In this document: positions 10,610 to 20,644 of the stretch, in pieces | How the letters are laid out: each line of letters starts with the position of its first letter | How positions within the stretch are numbered: position 1 is the stretch's first letter | Assembly (NCBI GenBank): GCA_008931825.1 | Contig: QXVZ01011205.1 | Span: 1 to 31,657 of the forward strand | Source: Phallusia fumigata | Taxonomy: Eukaryota; Chordata; Ascidiacea; Phlebobranchia; Ascidiidae | Length of the DNA stretch: 31,657 bases | Direction: 5' to 3' | Notes under the pieces: model-generated | Seen by the model: only the letters and a program-made list of their open reading frames with translations | The model's database searches: none | Told to the model about the DNA's origin: nothing | Translations under genes and position numbers: made by a program

Positions 10610-11799
10610 TCATAAATCATTGATTTCTTTATGTTTTAACCAATAGACATTTGATTCAACATCAACCGATGGAGCTTTTTTGGAATAAAAACTAAGGCAG
10701 CAGACAACCGCTAGAGAGAGCAGAGAGCAAGCGTAATTGATGCAGCACGACGACCAACCGAGGAAATAAGAATATCCGTATGTGAAAGTAGGAGTGGGGT
10801 AAGCTATTGAGAAAATTGTTATAGAAATAACACCAGGGAGCCCTGAAAAAAATTGAAAGAAAAATTATGAAGCTAACAACTTCGGAGCATAGAAATCGTA
10901 TCCCACCAGTTATTCCAAAGGCAATTACGCTTGCTTTAGCGTTCCGCTTTGTTTCAAGGTCGTCTTTACACGAATAGAAGGTCATAGTAGAGTGAAAAAC
11001 AACATTCCCGAAAAGTAAGATCATCGCCATCCAAATAAAGAAGCCAGTCGCAAAAAATGCTCCATATTTGTCATCTGCGATGAAAACACGTGAGGTTAAT
11101 TTTATTTCCATCATTATCTCATGTTTGTTTAGAAATCCAGGTTGGGGGCTTTTTAAATTGTCAAAAAATAGTAAAATATAGGTGGAAAAGTGTCAACTTT
11201 TAGAGCACATTATCGCATGTTTAAATATGTTTTGAATAAGTTGAAGGACTGTTACTTCAAACAGAGATCGGCCACCCACCTCCTAAAAGATTGTCAGTTT
11301 GAGTTTTTGTTATGAACTCATACTACATTTTTTTACACTTCAGCTAAATATGGAGATAACCTGATTAAAAGACTCCCAAAAGTTTTACCAACGTCACAAA
11401 CAGATTTTAATGAGATTATTTGCAAGTAGTTACAACATCATAAACAGTAAAGGGAACGGATCGGTAAGTGGGAAATTGGCACGACCTGACGAGACCTTGC
11501 TGATCGTATTTGTGGCCCTCCTTTTTTAAGTCAATCCTACATTTCTTGAATTTGCGTTTGTCCCCCACCCCCACGCTTTTACGGCAGAAAGCTTCATCAG
11601 CTTTAAATAATTGTTAACAGTTCACACACTTGCCTTTTCCGTAACCGTAGCATTGACTAAAGTTGCAATCCGAGTTTAATCCAGTTGAAAATCCAGTCGA
11701 GTTGTTTCTTGCCCACTCAGGAGTGGCGAATGACGTAACCATCAACGGCATACTCGCTACAGCGAAAAATGCTAGAGCCCCAAGAAAAACTGTTGACAT
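10610..11799 (-). CDS. claudin-like four-span membrane protein, 3 exons
   Basis: Exons (minus strand): 11634-11799, 10907-11074, 10610-10842; 188 aa. Four hydrophobic segments (aa ~4-25, 59-82, 104-126, 139-162) give the PMP22/claudin layout with cytosolic ends. The first extracellular loop has PEWARN and a GLNSDCNFSQC motif, recalling the W...GLW..C...C signature of claudins. The loop before TM3 reads CKDDLETKRNAKA, like the K/R-rich claudin segment, and TM4 starts SYFLGWSS, like the claudin GAALYIGW region. Claudins seal or select ions at epithelial tight junctions; that role is inferred from family. The canonical loop-1 W-GLW spacing is not exact, so another PMP22-superfamily member is possible. 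Intron 1 uses a GC donor (AAAAG|GCAAGT); reading on at a GT instead gives a stop. Intron 2 is 64 bp. Confidence 0.8.
11430..11515. repeat. fragment of dispersed repeat family B
   Basis: ACAACATCATAAACAGTAAA and GGGAACGGATC match the outer end of copy 1 at 1527-1552. The rest of the family is absent. It lies inside the first intron of the claudin-like gene. Confidence 0.45.
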
Positions 11800-11834
11800 A
11801 TCCTTAAGAGGGGATTTGAATTTAAATTGTTGGT

Positions 11835-11838
11835 ACTG
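11835..11838 (-). promoter_or_regulatory. splice acceptor just upstream of the claudin-like ATG
   Basis: On the minus strand, GACGTTTTTCAG ends 36 bp before the start codon, with no obvious coding exon upstream. It could be the acceptor of a 5' UTR intron or a spliced-leader trans-splice site, which Ciona is known to use. Confidence 0.35.
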
Positions 11839-11869
11839 AAAAACGTCAAATTCTTAAATTGTCATAAAC

Positions 11870-12125
11870 ATACAAACTCAAGTTACAAACGCTATAGTTG
11901 ACTGCACGAAGCTCGCTTGGAAACCAGCTTTAAGCGTGCAAAGTCGTGCGTGTAACAAACGCTAAGATTGACCGCACGAAGCTGGTTAGGGAACCCTCTT
12001 TCAGCTTGCAAGTCGTTCATGTAACAAGCGCTATGTTGACTGCACGTAGCTCGTTAGGAAACTCGCTTCAGGCGTGCAAAGTCGTGTATGTAACAAGCGC
12101 TACGGTTGACTGCACATAACTCGCT
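11870..12125 (+). repeat. 70-bp minisatellite, about 3.5 units, locus 1
   Basis: Units start with GTAACAAGCGCTA-type sequence followed by TTGACTGCACGAAGCTCG and end with GTGCAAAGTCGTG. The TGCACGAAGC motif recurs at steps of 70, 68 and 70 bp. The array sits just upstream of the claudin-like gene's 5' end. The same unit in the opposite orientation makes the array at 30895-31200. Confidence 0.85.
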
Positions 12126-12559
12126 AGACTAAAAGTTTGTTTATTGCCATTTTTCTTGACATGCCACCCGAATCAAAATCTGCTTTTACAAAATAGCCAG
12201 TCTGTTTCTAACCCTGTTCATTTTAGCCTAACACGCTGTGTACAAAAAGTTAAATCTTGATATTTTTGTGTCACAAGGTAAGTCCAAAGACCAGTTTTGT
12301 TTCGTAGACTCACTATCAGTTACCAGTTAACAAACAGATTTTATAACCAATCTTTCTCTCCCTATCCTAGCTACAAAATATTTCATTATGTAACAATCCA
12401 GTATTCTAAACCTCACAATCTTTGTGAAAGCCTAGTACGCTATTTTATCTTTCAGTTATATTTTGAAAGTTACAAATTCTGCACAGAAAATACCCGCTGC
12501 CCAATTTACAGGCAGGTTGATACAGTGCAACAAAGTTGTTTGTTTTCCATCCACATGAC

Positions 12560-12645
12560 GAACGGTCAATATTTGGGTTTCGTGTGTTTATGACGTCGCA
12601 GTCACTCTACCGTAACTAGTCACGTGTTTTAACATTGGGCTAGAC
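12560..12645 (+). repeat. dispersed repeat, copy of 21085-21170
   Basis: GGTCAATATTTGGGTTTCG, GTGACGTCG-like and ACTCTACCGTAACTAGTCAC blocks match 21085-21170 with few changes. No function is visible. Confidence 0.6.
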
Positions 12646-12646
12646 C

Positions 12647-13440
12647 CAGGGTGCACAACCTGCGGCCGCAAGTACTTAAATGCGGCCGTGCACATGTATG
12701 TTAAAGTGTATGTTGTAGCGACCGTGCATTGTTAAAAACTCTTAGGCTGGTAAGAGGAAGGTAGTCAATAAAAAATTAATATTTTAGTTTAGAAATTAAC
12801 TTGCTTTAAAACAAGTTTAATTGACAAGGTGGCAAAACAACCCACACACAAATTGTTTTGGGTTTTGCAGTTACGACGTTTATGACGTCAAACTAGCAAT
12901 TGTTTGCCAATAAATGCAAATCATTGTGGCATCACAATGGTATTATGCTGTAATAAACGATGATCACAAAGTAATTGTAATATTTTGGGACTTTGCCAAG
13001 TTTCGAAACGCTGTACCAAATTGTCCTGAAACAACTTATTAAACTACAACAAATCAATGTGGTCAAGGATTTAAAAAAAGTGGAACTAAAGCCTATTATG
13101 GCTGCATTTGTCTTTACGCATGTGACGTACCACGCTGCATTCTCATGTGTGTATTTAGCCGTTGAAACTTTGGAATAATAGTTTTTCGCTTGCACCTGAT
13201 GGAACGGTGTTGTGTTTTGATGTGAGCGAAGGAAATAACCAACCAACATGCTCTTACTAAAAGTTCTGTCGTGTGTGTTGGAATACTGCAACACTTCGAT
13301 GTACACGTTTGTGACGTCACAATAGAGCGTGTGGTGACGTACATCAGCCACCTCATAATTTTTGTAACTCGGCGCCGATGTGGCGGCCGTGAGTAAAATA
13401 ATGTCTGTAATGCGGCCGGCCAAAGGCTGTGCACCCCTGG
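12647..13440. mobile_element. hAT-like non-autonomous element, about 0.8 kb
   Basis: The left end is CAGGGTGCACAACCTGCGGC; the right end, reverse complemented, is CAGGGGTGCACAGCCTTTGG followed by CCGGCCGCA. CAGGGGTG ends with internal GCGGCC runs are typical of hAT elements. The flanks (GGGCTAGACC and ACTAGTTG) share only CTAG, so the target duplication is decayed or the true edge is off by a few bases. A 163-codon minus-strand frame inside (12932-13423) shows no transposase motif; I treat it as chance. Confidence 0.6.
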
Positions 13441-14449
13441 ACTAGTTGAAAATAATCGAAATTACCGATACAATAGTTTTAATTTCCACGCCCAATTTCC
13501 TTAAAGACCTAAGTTGATCTAACCAGTGTAAAATTCAGCTTTCTAAATCACGCCACAGATATGATGCAATAAACACTTATTGTTGGGTAAATGAGGTTGG
13601 AATAACAGGAAAATTGTGAACGGGCTATTATTTCATGTGGACAAAAAATATAGTGGTGGGTAATACTATTTGTATTTCTTTACAGATAGCAGATAATATC
13701 ATTGGTTTAAGAAGCTGGTAAAGAAAATCGCTCAGTGGAATTTGCACATTCTGCAAAAGATTGAAATTCTACCAGCACGATATTTTTTTCGATTACAATC
13801 GGAGCGTCTAACGCGATTTGTACAGAATTTTCAGAGGCTAAAACTGCAGTTTCTGTCGATAAAACTGTACAGCGGTATCAATATCTCCAAATTCCTCCAC
13901 CCCGGACCATTTTCGCAAAACTGGCTCTAGAATCCGGAATATTTAGGTAAGAAACCTAATTTTTTACAGCCTCCCTTTTCGAAAATATTAAATTTTGAGC
14001 AGATACCAGCATCGCAAACGAAAGGGGAATCCTCCGTCTTGCATCTAGGCTAGTTTCAGCTGTCTGTGAGCAGCTGAAGGGTGTAACTATGAGGTATATT
14101 GGCTAGATTTTTAGTGAGTAAAACACCCATGTAATGTCAGAGTAGGAAAAAAATTCATTTTGAATCTATTGACAGTCGTTTTGTTGTAGCAGTCTAACAA
14201 AGTGGTACTTTTTATTATTTGTAGTTAAGTTGTTTTCAAAATTATTTATAATTTGTTGAAATTTCACCGTAGACATTTCTTGATGTAAGCAAAAATTACT
14301 CCATCCAAATACAATGCACTGAATGTATTTTTACGCAGCTACGGCTTTTTATCACGACGCAATGACGATTTAATTTACCGTCTATAGACGCTCGGATTTT
14401 ACGGTAGACGCGAAATCGTCTATATATAGACGCTCGGGGTGGAAAGTGT
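13441..14449. other. intergenic, no gene seen
   Basis: No supportable exon or RNA gene. The only structure of note is a pair of short perfect palindromes at 14379-14390 (CGTCTATAGACG) and 14417-14432 (CGTCTATATATAGACG), each followed by CTCGG. Confidence 0.4.
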
Positions 14450-15180
14450 TAATGCTGCCACCTATTCAGTTTCGTGCGTTTGGAAGGACTGGAAGCGTCT
14501 ACGCAATGTGTCCTGCTGTCAGGATTGTATTCTCATATATCAAAAACTAAAAACGTTTTCGTATGTTTAAGTATTGAATCTGCCCTAAAACCAGCAAACA
14601 GCGAATCAAAATACGCACCAGAGGCGCAGCCTAATCGGGACGGTCATGCTATCTCTGAGTAACAAGGGTTTTTTGTTTTTAATATAGCTTATTTTAATTG
14701 CCAACCTGCGGTGCCTGAACTTTATCGTTATTAAAAAACGATTGACCAATAACCAAAATACACCCCATGATTCTTAAAGAAAACATCTTATAGGTATGAA
14801 GACATTCTAAATCATGATTTAACCACCAGTTGTGCTTTTTCTGTTTACCACTGTATTTTAAAAGCAAATCGTAAAGAGTTTGATACCAGATCAAGTATTT
14901 AACTTACATTGGACCACATTACGGTATTAGTTTATTTAGAGTGAATAATTGGAGAAGCGAAACGTGTGTATCGGTGGAATGAAGAATCCATGTGCGTCCA
15001 GCTTTTATAACTATGAAATATTTAGTTGTGTTACCGGTATTCACCACCTACGCTTTAAGCTGACATTTATAGAAGTCGAATTTCAAGCGACAGTAACCCG
15101 AGATTGACCGAGTTTTTTTGAATATTGGCGAAAATCCAGCAAAATCATTTGTAAATGTTGCGATGTTTTTTTTTTGTCAT
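14450..15180 (+). pseudogene. decayed 3' remnant of an intelectin-like gene
   Basis: 14452-14516 matches the last part of the lectin exon 19902-20082 (GGAAGCGTCTACGCAATGTG identical). It has lost about 25 bp after CACCT and also the splice donor region. 14937-14995 matches the next exon at 20274-20362 (GTGTATCGGTGGAATGAAGA identical) but diverges before its end. The homology continues into the 3' flank: GACAGTAACCCGAGATTG at 15090 versus GACAGTAACTCGAGATT at 20764. The terminal exon (20449-20549) has no counterpart. It is a relic of a tandem neighbour in the same orientation, about 0.5 kb upstream of the intact gene. Confidence 0.85.
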
Positions 15181-15668
15181 AGAAAAAAAGCGTTTTAGTT
15201 GATTAATTTTTTGATCCCCGTTTAGCCTTTTTCGATAAATTTTTCATAAACATGTAAGTGCAGCTAAATTTTAGCCTAGTATCTTACTTACCATATGCTT
15301 TATCTTGTTAATTTTTTTTGCATAAAACGGGCCAGATGTGAATTGTCGAGTCTATGTCAATATTGTGACCTATAATCGCTACAACACCCTGGTTTGAACA
15401 AATACTCGCACCTGGTTGCGGGTGCACAATTATCGTTAAAAAGTCGTAAAATCTCCATTATCTAACTTACTTTCAGTTTCGGTTGCCGCAAGCTGTTGTA
15501 TTTATAACACGCAGCTAAAGAATATCGGCGATCACAAAAAGCATGTCAAAATTGGAAACACATGATTAGTTGTAAAAATGTATGTGAACCTTATTTTGTG
15601 GTGTAGCTAGTGAAAAGCATTAGATCTGAAGAGTAAAGATACATTCTGTAGATATGTTTTCTATTTAG
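15181..15668 (+). promoter_or_regulatory. 5' region of the intelectin-like gene
   Basis: This holds the putative promoter. No clear TATA box or known site was recognised. It ends with a pyrimidine-rich splice acceptor (GTTTTCTATTTAG, AG at 15667-15668) 12 bp before the ATG, suggesting a 5' UTR intron or trans-splicing. Confidence 0.3.
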
Positions 15669-15680
15669 TAAAAGGTAAAG

Positions 15681-18600
15681 ATGGATAATACTTATGTAAA
15701 CAATGTCGATGACAATTACGCAACGATTGGGCCTAAAGAGGAACAAATGCAGCAGGCAATGAAATCAACCACTAAGAAGAAACCTGGTAAGCTTTAATAA
15801 AAAATAAAAAAGAGATTTAAAACTCTTGTCCAGTGCTTTATTTTTAATGTACAACTGGATTGTAGAACTTTGAATTTTGAGATATAGGCCTAACAACTTG
15901 GATTTTAGAGACATTTTTAAACTTCTACCCGGAATCTTCAACTGATGTTGATGAGCCCATTGAGTTGCGAGAAGAAGAAAAAAGTGTCACTACCAAGACC
16001 GTGGAAGATTCTAGTAAGTTGTCCCAATTTAAGAGATTTTTCAATTTGTTTTTTTCTTAGACGCGAGTAGGATTTTATTTAAGTCTGAGGTAAATTAAGA
16101 ATTATTATCTAGTTGAGTTGAGTTAGGTTGAGATTATTTCGCTTGGTGAAAGAAAACATAGCAACACAATTGCACTAAATCATTACCAAGCCAGAACTAG
16201 CTCAGCAACGTTAGGACATTATGAGGCGCAAAAAAAGTGAAGTGGCACAATTGGTGGATCAAGGTTGAACGCCCTGCAGCTACACTGTCATTACAAGGCG
16301 TTATGTGACGGATACTCACATGAGAGAGAGTTACGACTTTAGACGGTTCCAGTCGTATGTGCCATTCACATTTTAGGTGCTGTAAGTCAAGTAAAGCTTG
16401 ACCTAGGCCCAATTTGGAGGTAAATTCAAGCCTTAATTGGTTTGACTTCTGATTTCAGTAAAGTTTGAGTGAACACACTCTCCAGTCCAGTAAGCTCCAT
16501 ATTAGGACATTTGGAAGTCTTCAAGTTAAATCATGCCTAAAAAAGTTGGAAAATCAGATCAAGTAATCAAGTGAATATCGTTATTTAACTTAAACGCTCG
16601 GCTTTGTTATTAGTTAACTCAAAACTTTAGACTTAGAAAACAGAGTATTTTTTCGTTTATTTTTGAATAACTTTGCTGCATTTTTCTCAAAACGTCGATA
16701 AATGTTAGGCAATAATATTTCTATTACACAGAGATTGTTACTACTCAATCAAGTGACACACACACAGAAATATCTTCGAAAAATCGGAAATTGTTGCTAG
16801 TGATTATGATCTTGGTGTGTGCGGTTGCAATCCTGGCTGTTTTGGGACTAATTTTCGGGATACTTCATTTCACAAAAGACCAGGTATGTGGTATTTGTTG
16901 AAAATGCTACAAGATGTGGTAAGATATTTGTCGATTTTGATGTATTACACTTGCACGTTTTCTTTAGGGGTTTCAGAACGTGGGGCATGAAATTGAACAA
17001 AGTAAGTTGTGCATCCATGTTTTCATAAACATTTTTCCTACTCAATGACCCAAAGGCGAATGCGGTAGAAGCATAGATAAGTTTCTTAGGCCAAAACAGT
17101 TTGGAATATTGGGTCCACCTTTACGTCCATTTGTTTTTGGTACCGTAGTTTTAAAAACTTTAATGTAAACAGGACTTCCAAAAAATGTTGTGATAAAAAA
17201 GGATAATATGAACAGTAACAGAAATAACATATATATCCGGCCTAAAATCACCTTCTTGATCGGACTCCGAAGTGTTTTTGTCCCAAAATAAGAACATTTC
17301 AGCATATTCACATTCCATTAAAACTAGTTTTATAACCTAGTTTCTATACAATTAGCACCACCAACAACAAATGAATCTGTGGTAACAAAACCACCGCTGG
17401 GTACTTTCCCTAATCCGGCCCGTTCATGTGTTGAACTGAGAGACGCTGGGTTTAAAGATGGAATCTACGTCATACAACCTTCACTTACATCGTTTGAGGT
17501 ATTTTAAGGGATTTTGTTTAGCATTGATTTTATGTTTTGAAATCATGTTTTCAAAAAAACTGTGAACACAGTTTCTCCTGTTGTTAGGCTTACTGTGACA
17601 TGACAGCTGCTGGTGGTGGATGGATTCTTGCAGCAACTATCAACGAAAATAATTTTACAGAAACTTATAATGATTCATGGTTTCTTACGATATCAAACAA
17701 TCATCTAAATGTCCTGGGTAAATTTGACATTTTTACCAACATTCTCAAAACCGGCATTATAACATGCTTTTCAACCCCAGATTACCAAAATTGGACAAAC
17801 ACAAATGAATTTGGAACATTTAATTCTTGTACAAGATCAGATTACAAAAGTCAAGCTTATTTTGAGTACCGGGTAATAATGTTTAAAAAACATTGTATTT
17901 ATTTTACGACTGCGAATTTTTCTAGGGAAATGACGTCATGCTACGTCATGTTCCAAACTATACACCGCTTGAGGTCAGCAGAGAGCATAGCTTCTTGCAA
18001 TATCAAACAGAAAACGGGTTTTTGCAAAACTATGGAGGAAATTTGCACAAAATATTCAACTATCACTATCCATTGGAAGCAAGATATGGTAGGATAGGTA
18101 GTTTATGTATATTTGTCAGAAAGAAAAAAAACTTTTGCAAATGTAGAAATACTTTTTTTCCTTATTACATTTTCATGTTTTTAAGTATTTCATCCTGATG
18201 TCAATTCGATGTTGGACCGACTTGCTGCAAGATCCACAGAAATCACAAACTTAATTAATGATTTCTATTTCTACGACTACGGATCTGATACAAATGTTCT
18301 AGATGATTATGAGTTGTTTGGTAATTCTTATGGAATGGGGGTAAGTTATCATACTTGGCATATATCTGTAAAATTTTAAATATGTATCTTTTTAGACCTA
18401 CTACAAAACAACGCAAAATTGCTATAACGATTATAAAACTTTTTGTGGAAGTGTGCATGTAAATTATGGGTTGGATTATAGGTAAGCATTTTTACAGCAT
18501 GTTAACAAGTTTGAAGTTCTAACTTGACGTTTTAGATGCGATCTTGGTAATATGATGATATCGAGTCGAAAAAGTCATCCCTTCTTCGCCTTGTTTGCTG

Positions 18601-20549
18601 TGGGAAACTTCGATCATTGCTTCAATTACTTTCATTTTCGTGTTTGTGTCAACTACGTCATAACTCTGTGGAATTTGGAATTTACATCACGTTAAAATTT
18701 TTCAGACTTTCTCTTTTCGACCTGTTACGGATTCAAAAGTTGTATACACAGGAAATCACAATGTCAACAATTTCGTTTTACATTACGATGCTGGGTGCAG
18801 AAGTGGGACGACATATGCCAGCTTGTGCGATGTTTGGTTTTATGTCATAAACGTTGAGGTACGTTACATTTGCCTATAAATCTTCAGGGTATTATTAATT
18901 TGCGCCCCAATGGATCTGTAGTTCTAAAACCACTTTGAACTCCAAAAGTTTCATATTTGCTTTTTATTTGAGTTGAGTTAACAGATTAACACAATCACAC
19001 AGCTTGAGTGTCGTAAATTAAAATGAGGCAAAATTAAAAGTTATTTGAATGTACAGAATGCAGGTTGTTTTTGTTTCTTCTGCAATAGAAATGGAAATCG
19101 TCTGAAACGCCGATAATAGAAATATACAATCCTTCATATACATCTAACTATTTTTTTGGATGGAAAATTTCTAAACCTGTATCCAACATACTATTTGGTT
19201 ACACGATGCTTTCAAGGTAAACTTCTCACAAGGGTTTATTTACACATTATTTGATTTATTGAACACGGTTTGATTTCATTGCACAGGAAAAATGGAGTTT
19301 TGATTCCTGAAACAGAGGTCGAAGCTGCCACTTCCAAAATACTGGAAATTATTTCGGAAACAGAGGAACTTTGTGAGTGAATGTTTGATTTTGCATACGG
19401 TTTTGCAGTAATTAAGTGCCTGTTATAATCGAAATTGGAATATTTCATAAAGCTTCGAATACATAGCTGCACGACATACAACATTCAAAAAATTCTTTAT
19501 TATCGTGTGGTTCACAGGTTTCTATTAAAAATTGATGTTAATTTGTGTAGCAAACTAGAATATGTGTGAAATTTTCCACTTTATTTTTGTTTTGCAATTT
19601 AGGCCCAGATTGCCTTTATGGCGATGATGACGTACTTTCAGTACCAGTTCAATTTTCGATTGGAAACGATTTAGTGGTTGACTCAATGCTGCCACCTAGT
19701 GTGAAACCTCTACCTACCGGNTTATAATCGAAATTGGAATATTTCATAAAGCTTCGAATACATAGCTGCACGACATACAACATTCAAAAAATTCTTTATT
19801 ATCGTGTGGTTCACAGGTTTCTATTAAAAATTGATGTTAATTTGTGTAGCAAACTAGAATATGTGTGAAATTTTCCACTTTATTTTTGTTTTGCAATTTA
19901 GGCCCAGATTGCCTTTATGGCGATGATGACGTACTTTCAGTACCAGTTCAATTTTCGATTGGAAACGATTTAGTGGTTGACTCAATGCTGCCACCTAGTG
20001 TGAAACCTCTACCTACCGGTTTTATTCAGTTTCGTGCCTTTGGAAGCACTGGAAGCGTCTACGCAATGTGTCCTGCTGTCAAGTTTGTAAACTTTAAAAT
20101 CGGTTGTGTTATTTGTATTCTCATGTTTCGAAACATTTTGGGCTTTTGATGATTTAAAAGAAATGGCGCTAGTCGGAAAAATGCATTTTGTAAAATTTAA
20201 AAAGTATATACCAGCTTAGGTATTCGAAATCACCAGAGACCGTTTTTGTTCTTCACTGTGTTATTTTGTTCAGAGTGAATGATTGGCGAAGTGAATACGT
20301 GTGTATCGGTGGAATGAAGAATCCAAGTTCTTCATATTTGGAAGACTGCAATGATTTTACAAGTACGTTGCAGATTTCTATTTATTGGTTAGTTTTACTA
20401 GATAATTCGATTATTTCGGCTAAACTATCTTTCTAACAATGATCATAGACTGGAACGGATTGCCAAACACCATCATTCAATCGACTCCAATCGGTTATGC
20501 TCATTCCCAGAGAGATTTGGATTCCACAATTATGATCTTTTATCGATAA
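15681..20549 (+). CDS. type II membrane protein with a split intelectin-like lectin domain, 17 exons
   Basis: Exons: 15681-15786, 15909-16013, 16732-16883, 16968-17001, 17356-17498, 17588-17717, 17781-17872, 17926-18088, 18186-18340, 18396-18481, 18536-18641, 18706-18858, 19089-19216, 19287-19372, 19902-20082, 20274-20362, 20449-20549; 669 aa, phases consistent. Layout: cytosolic N-terminus, one membrane helix (aa ~91-117), a Thr/Pro stalk, then fibrinogen-like/intelectin start (SCVELRDAGFKDGIYVI, AYCDMTAAGGGWILAAT), RSDYKSQAYFEY, RHVPNYTPLEV and TENGFLQNYGGNL. A 238-aa insert (aa 309-546) follows, then the intelectin C-half (GFIQFRAFG, YAMCPAVKVN, VCIGG, DSTIMIFYR). Intelectins are secreted calcium-dependent lectins for microbial sugars; here the protein is membrane-anchored with the lectin domain outside. 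The positions matching human ITLN1 His263 and Glu274 (recalled) are not conserved, so sugar binding is uncertain. The site of the 63-bp intron 17718-17780 and several GTTTGT donors are inferred from homology. Confidence 0.85.
16110..16325 (+). repeat. dispersed repeat family B, copy 3
   Basis: GTGAAAGAAAACATAGCAAC, ACCAAGCCAGAACTAGCT, TTATGAGGCGC and ACAAGGCGTTATGTG match copy 4 at 24890-25120. It lies in the second intron of the intelectin-like gene, in the same orientation as copy 4 and opposite to copies 1 and 2. Confidence 0.65.
19423..20019. repeat. exact 298-bp duplication around an N (assembly artefact)
   Basis: 19423-19720 and 19722-20019 are identical with one N at 19721 between. 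The first copy contains a truncated version (19603-19720) of the lectin exon whose complete copy is 19902-20082. It is most simply an unmerged contig overlap, so the gene has one such exon. Confidence 0.85.
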
Positions 20550-20638
20550 ATTCAATCTAATTCCATGAGCCTCTGTTAAATTGCGACAAACGCATTAATT
20601 AAGCAACATATGAGGCTTCATAGTCATTCTTCTAAACC

Positions 20639-20644
20639 AATAAA
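20639..20644 (+). terminator. poly(A) signal of the intelectin-like gene
   Basis: AATAAA 90 bp after the stop codon (20547-20549), the first canonical signal on the plus strand after the terminal exon. Confidence 0.65.

Noticed and set aside
12932..13423. 163-codon minus-strand frame
   Set aside because: It is within a hAT-like element but shows no transposase or zinc-finger motif; probably chance.
17042..17311. 89-codon minus-strand frame with a hydrophobic stretch
   Set aside because: It lies in an intron of the intelectin-like gene, AT-rich, no support on that strand.
19603..19720. an additional lectin exon before 19902
   Set aside because: It is an exact copy ending at an N, with no donor; an assembly duplicate.
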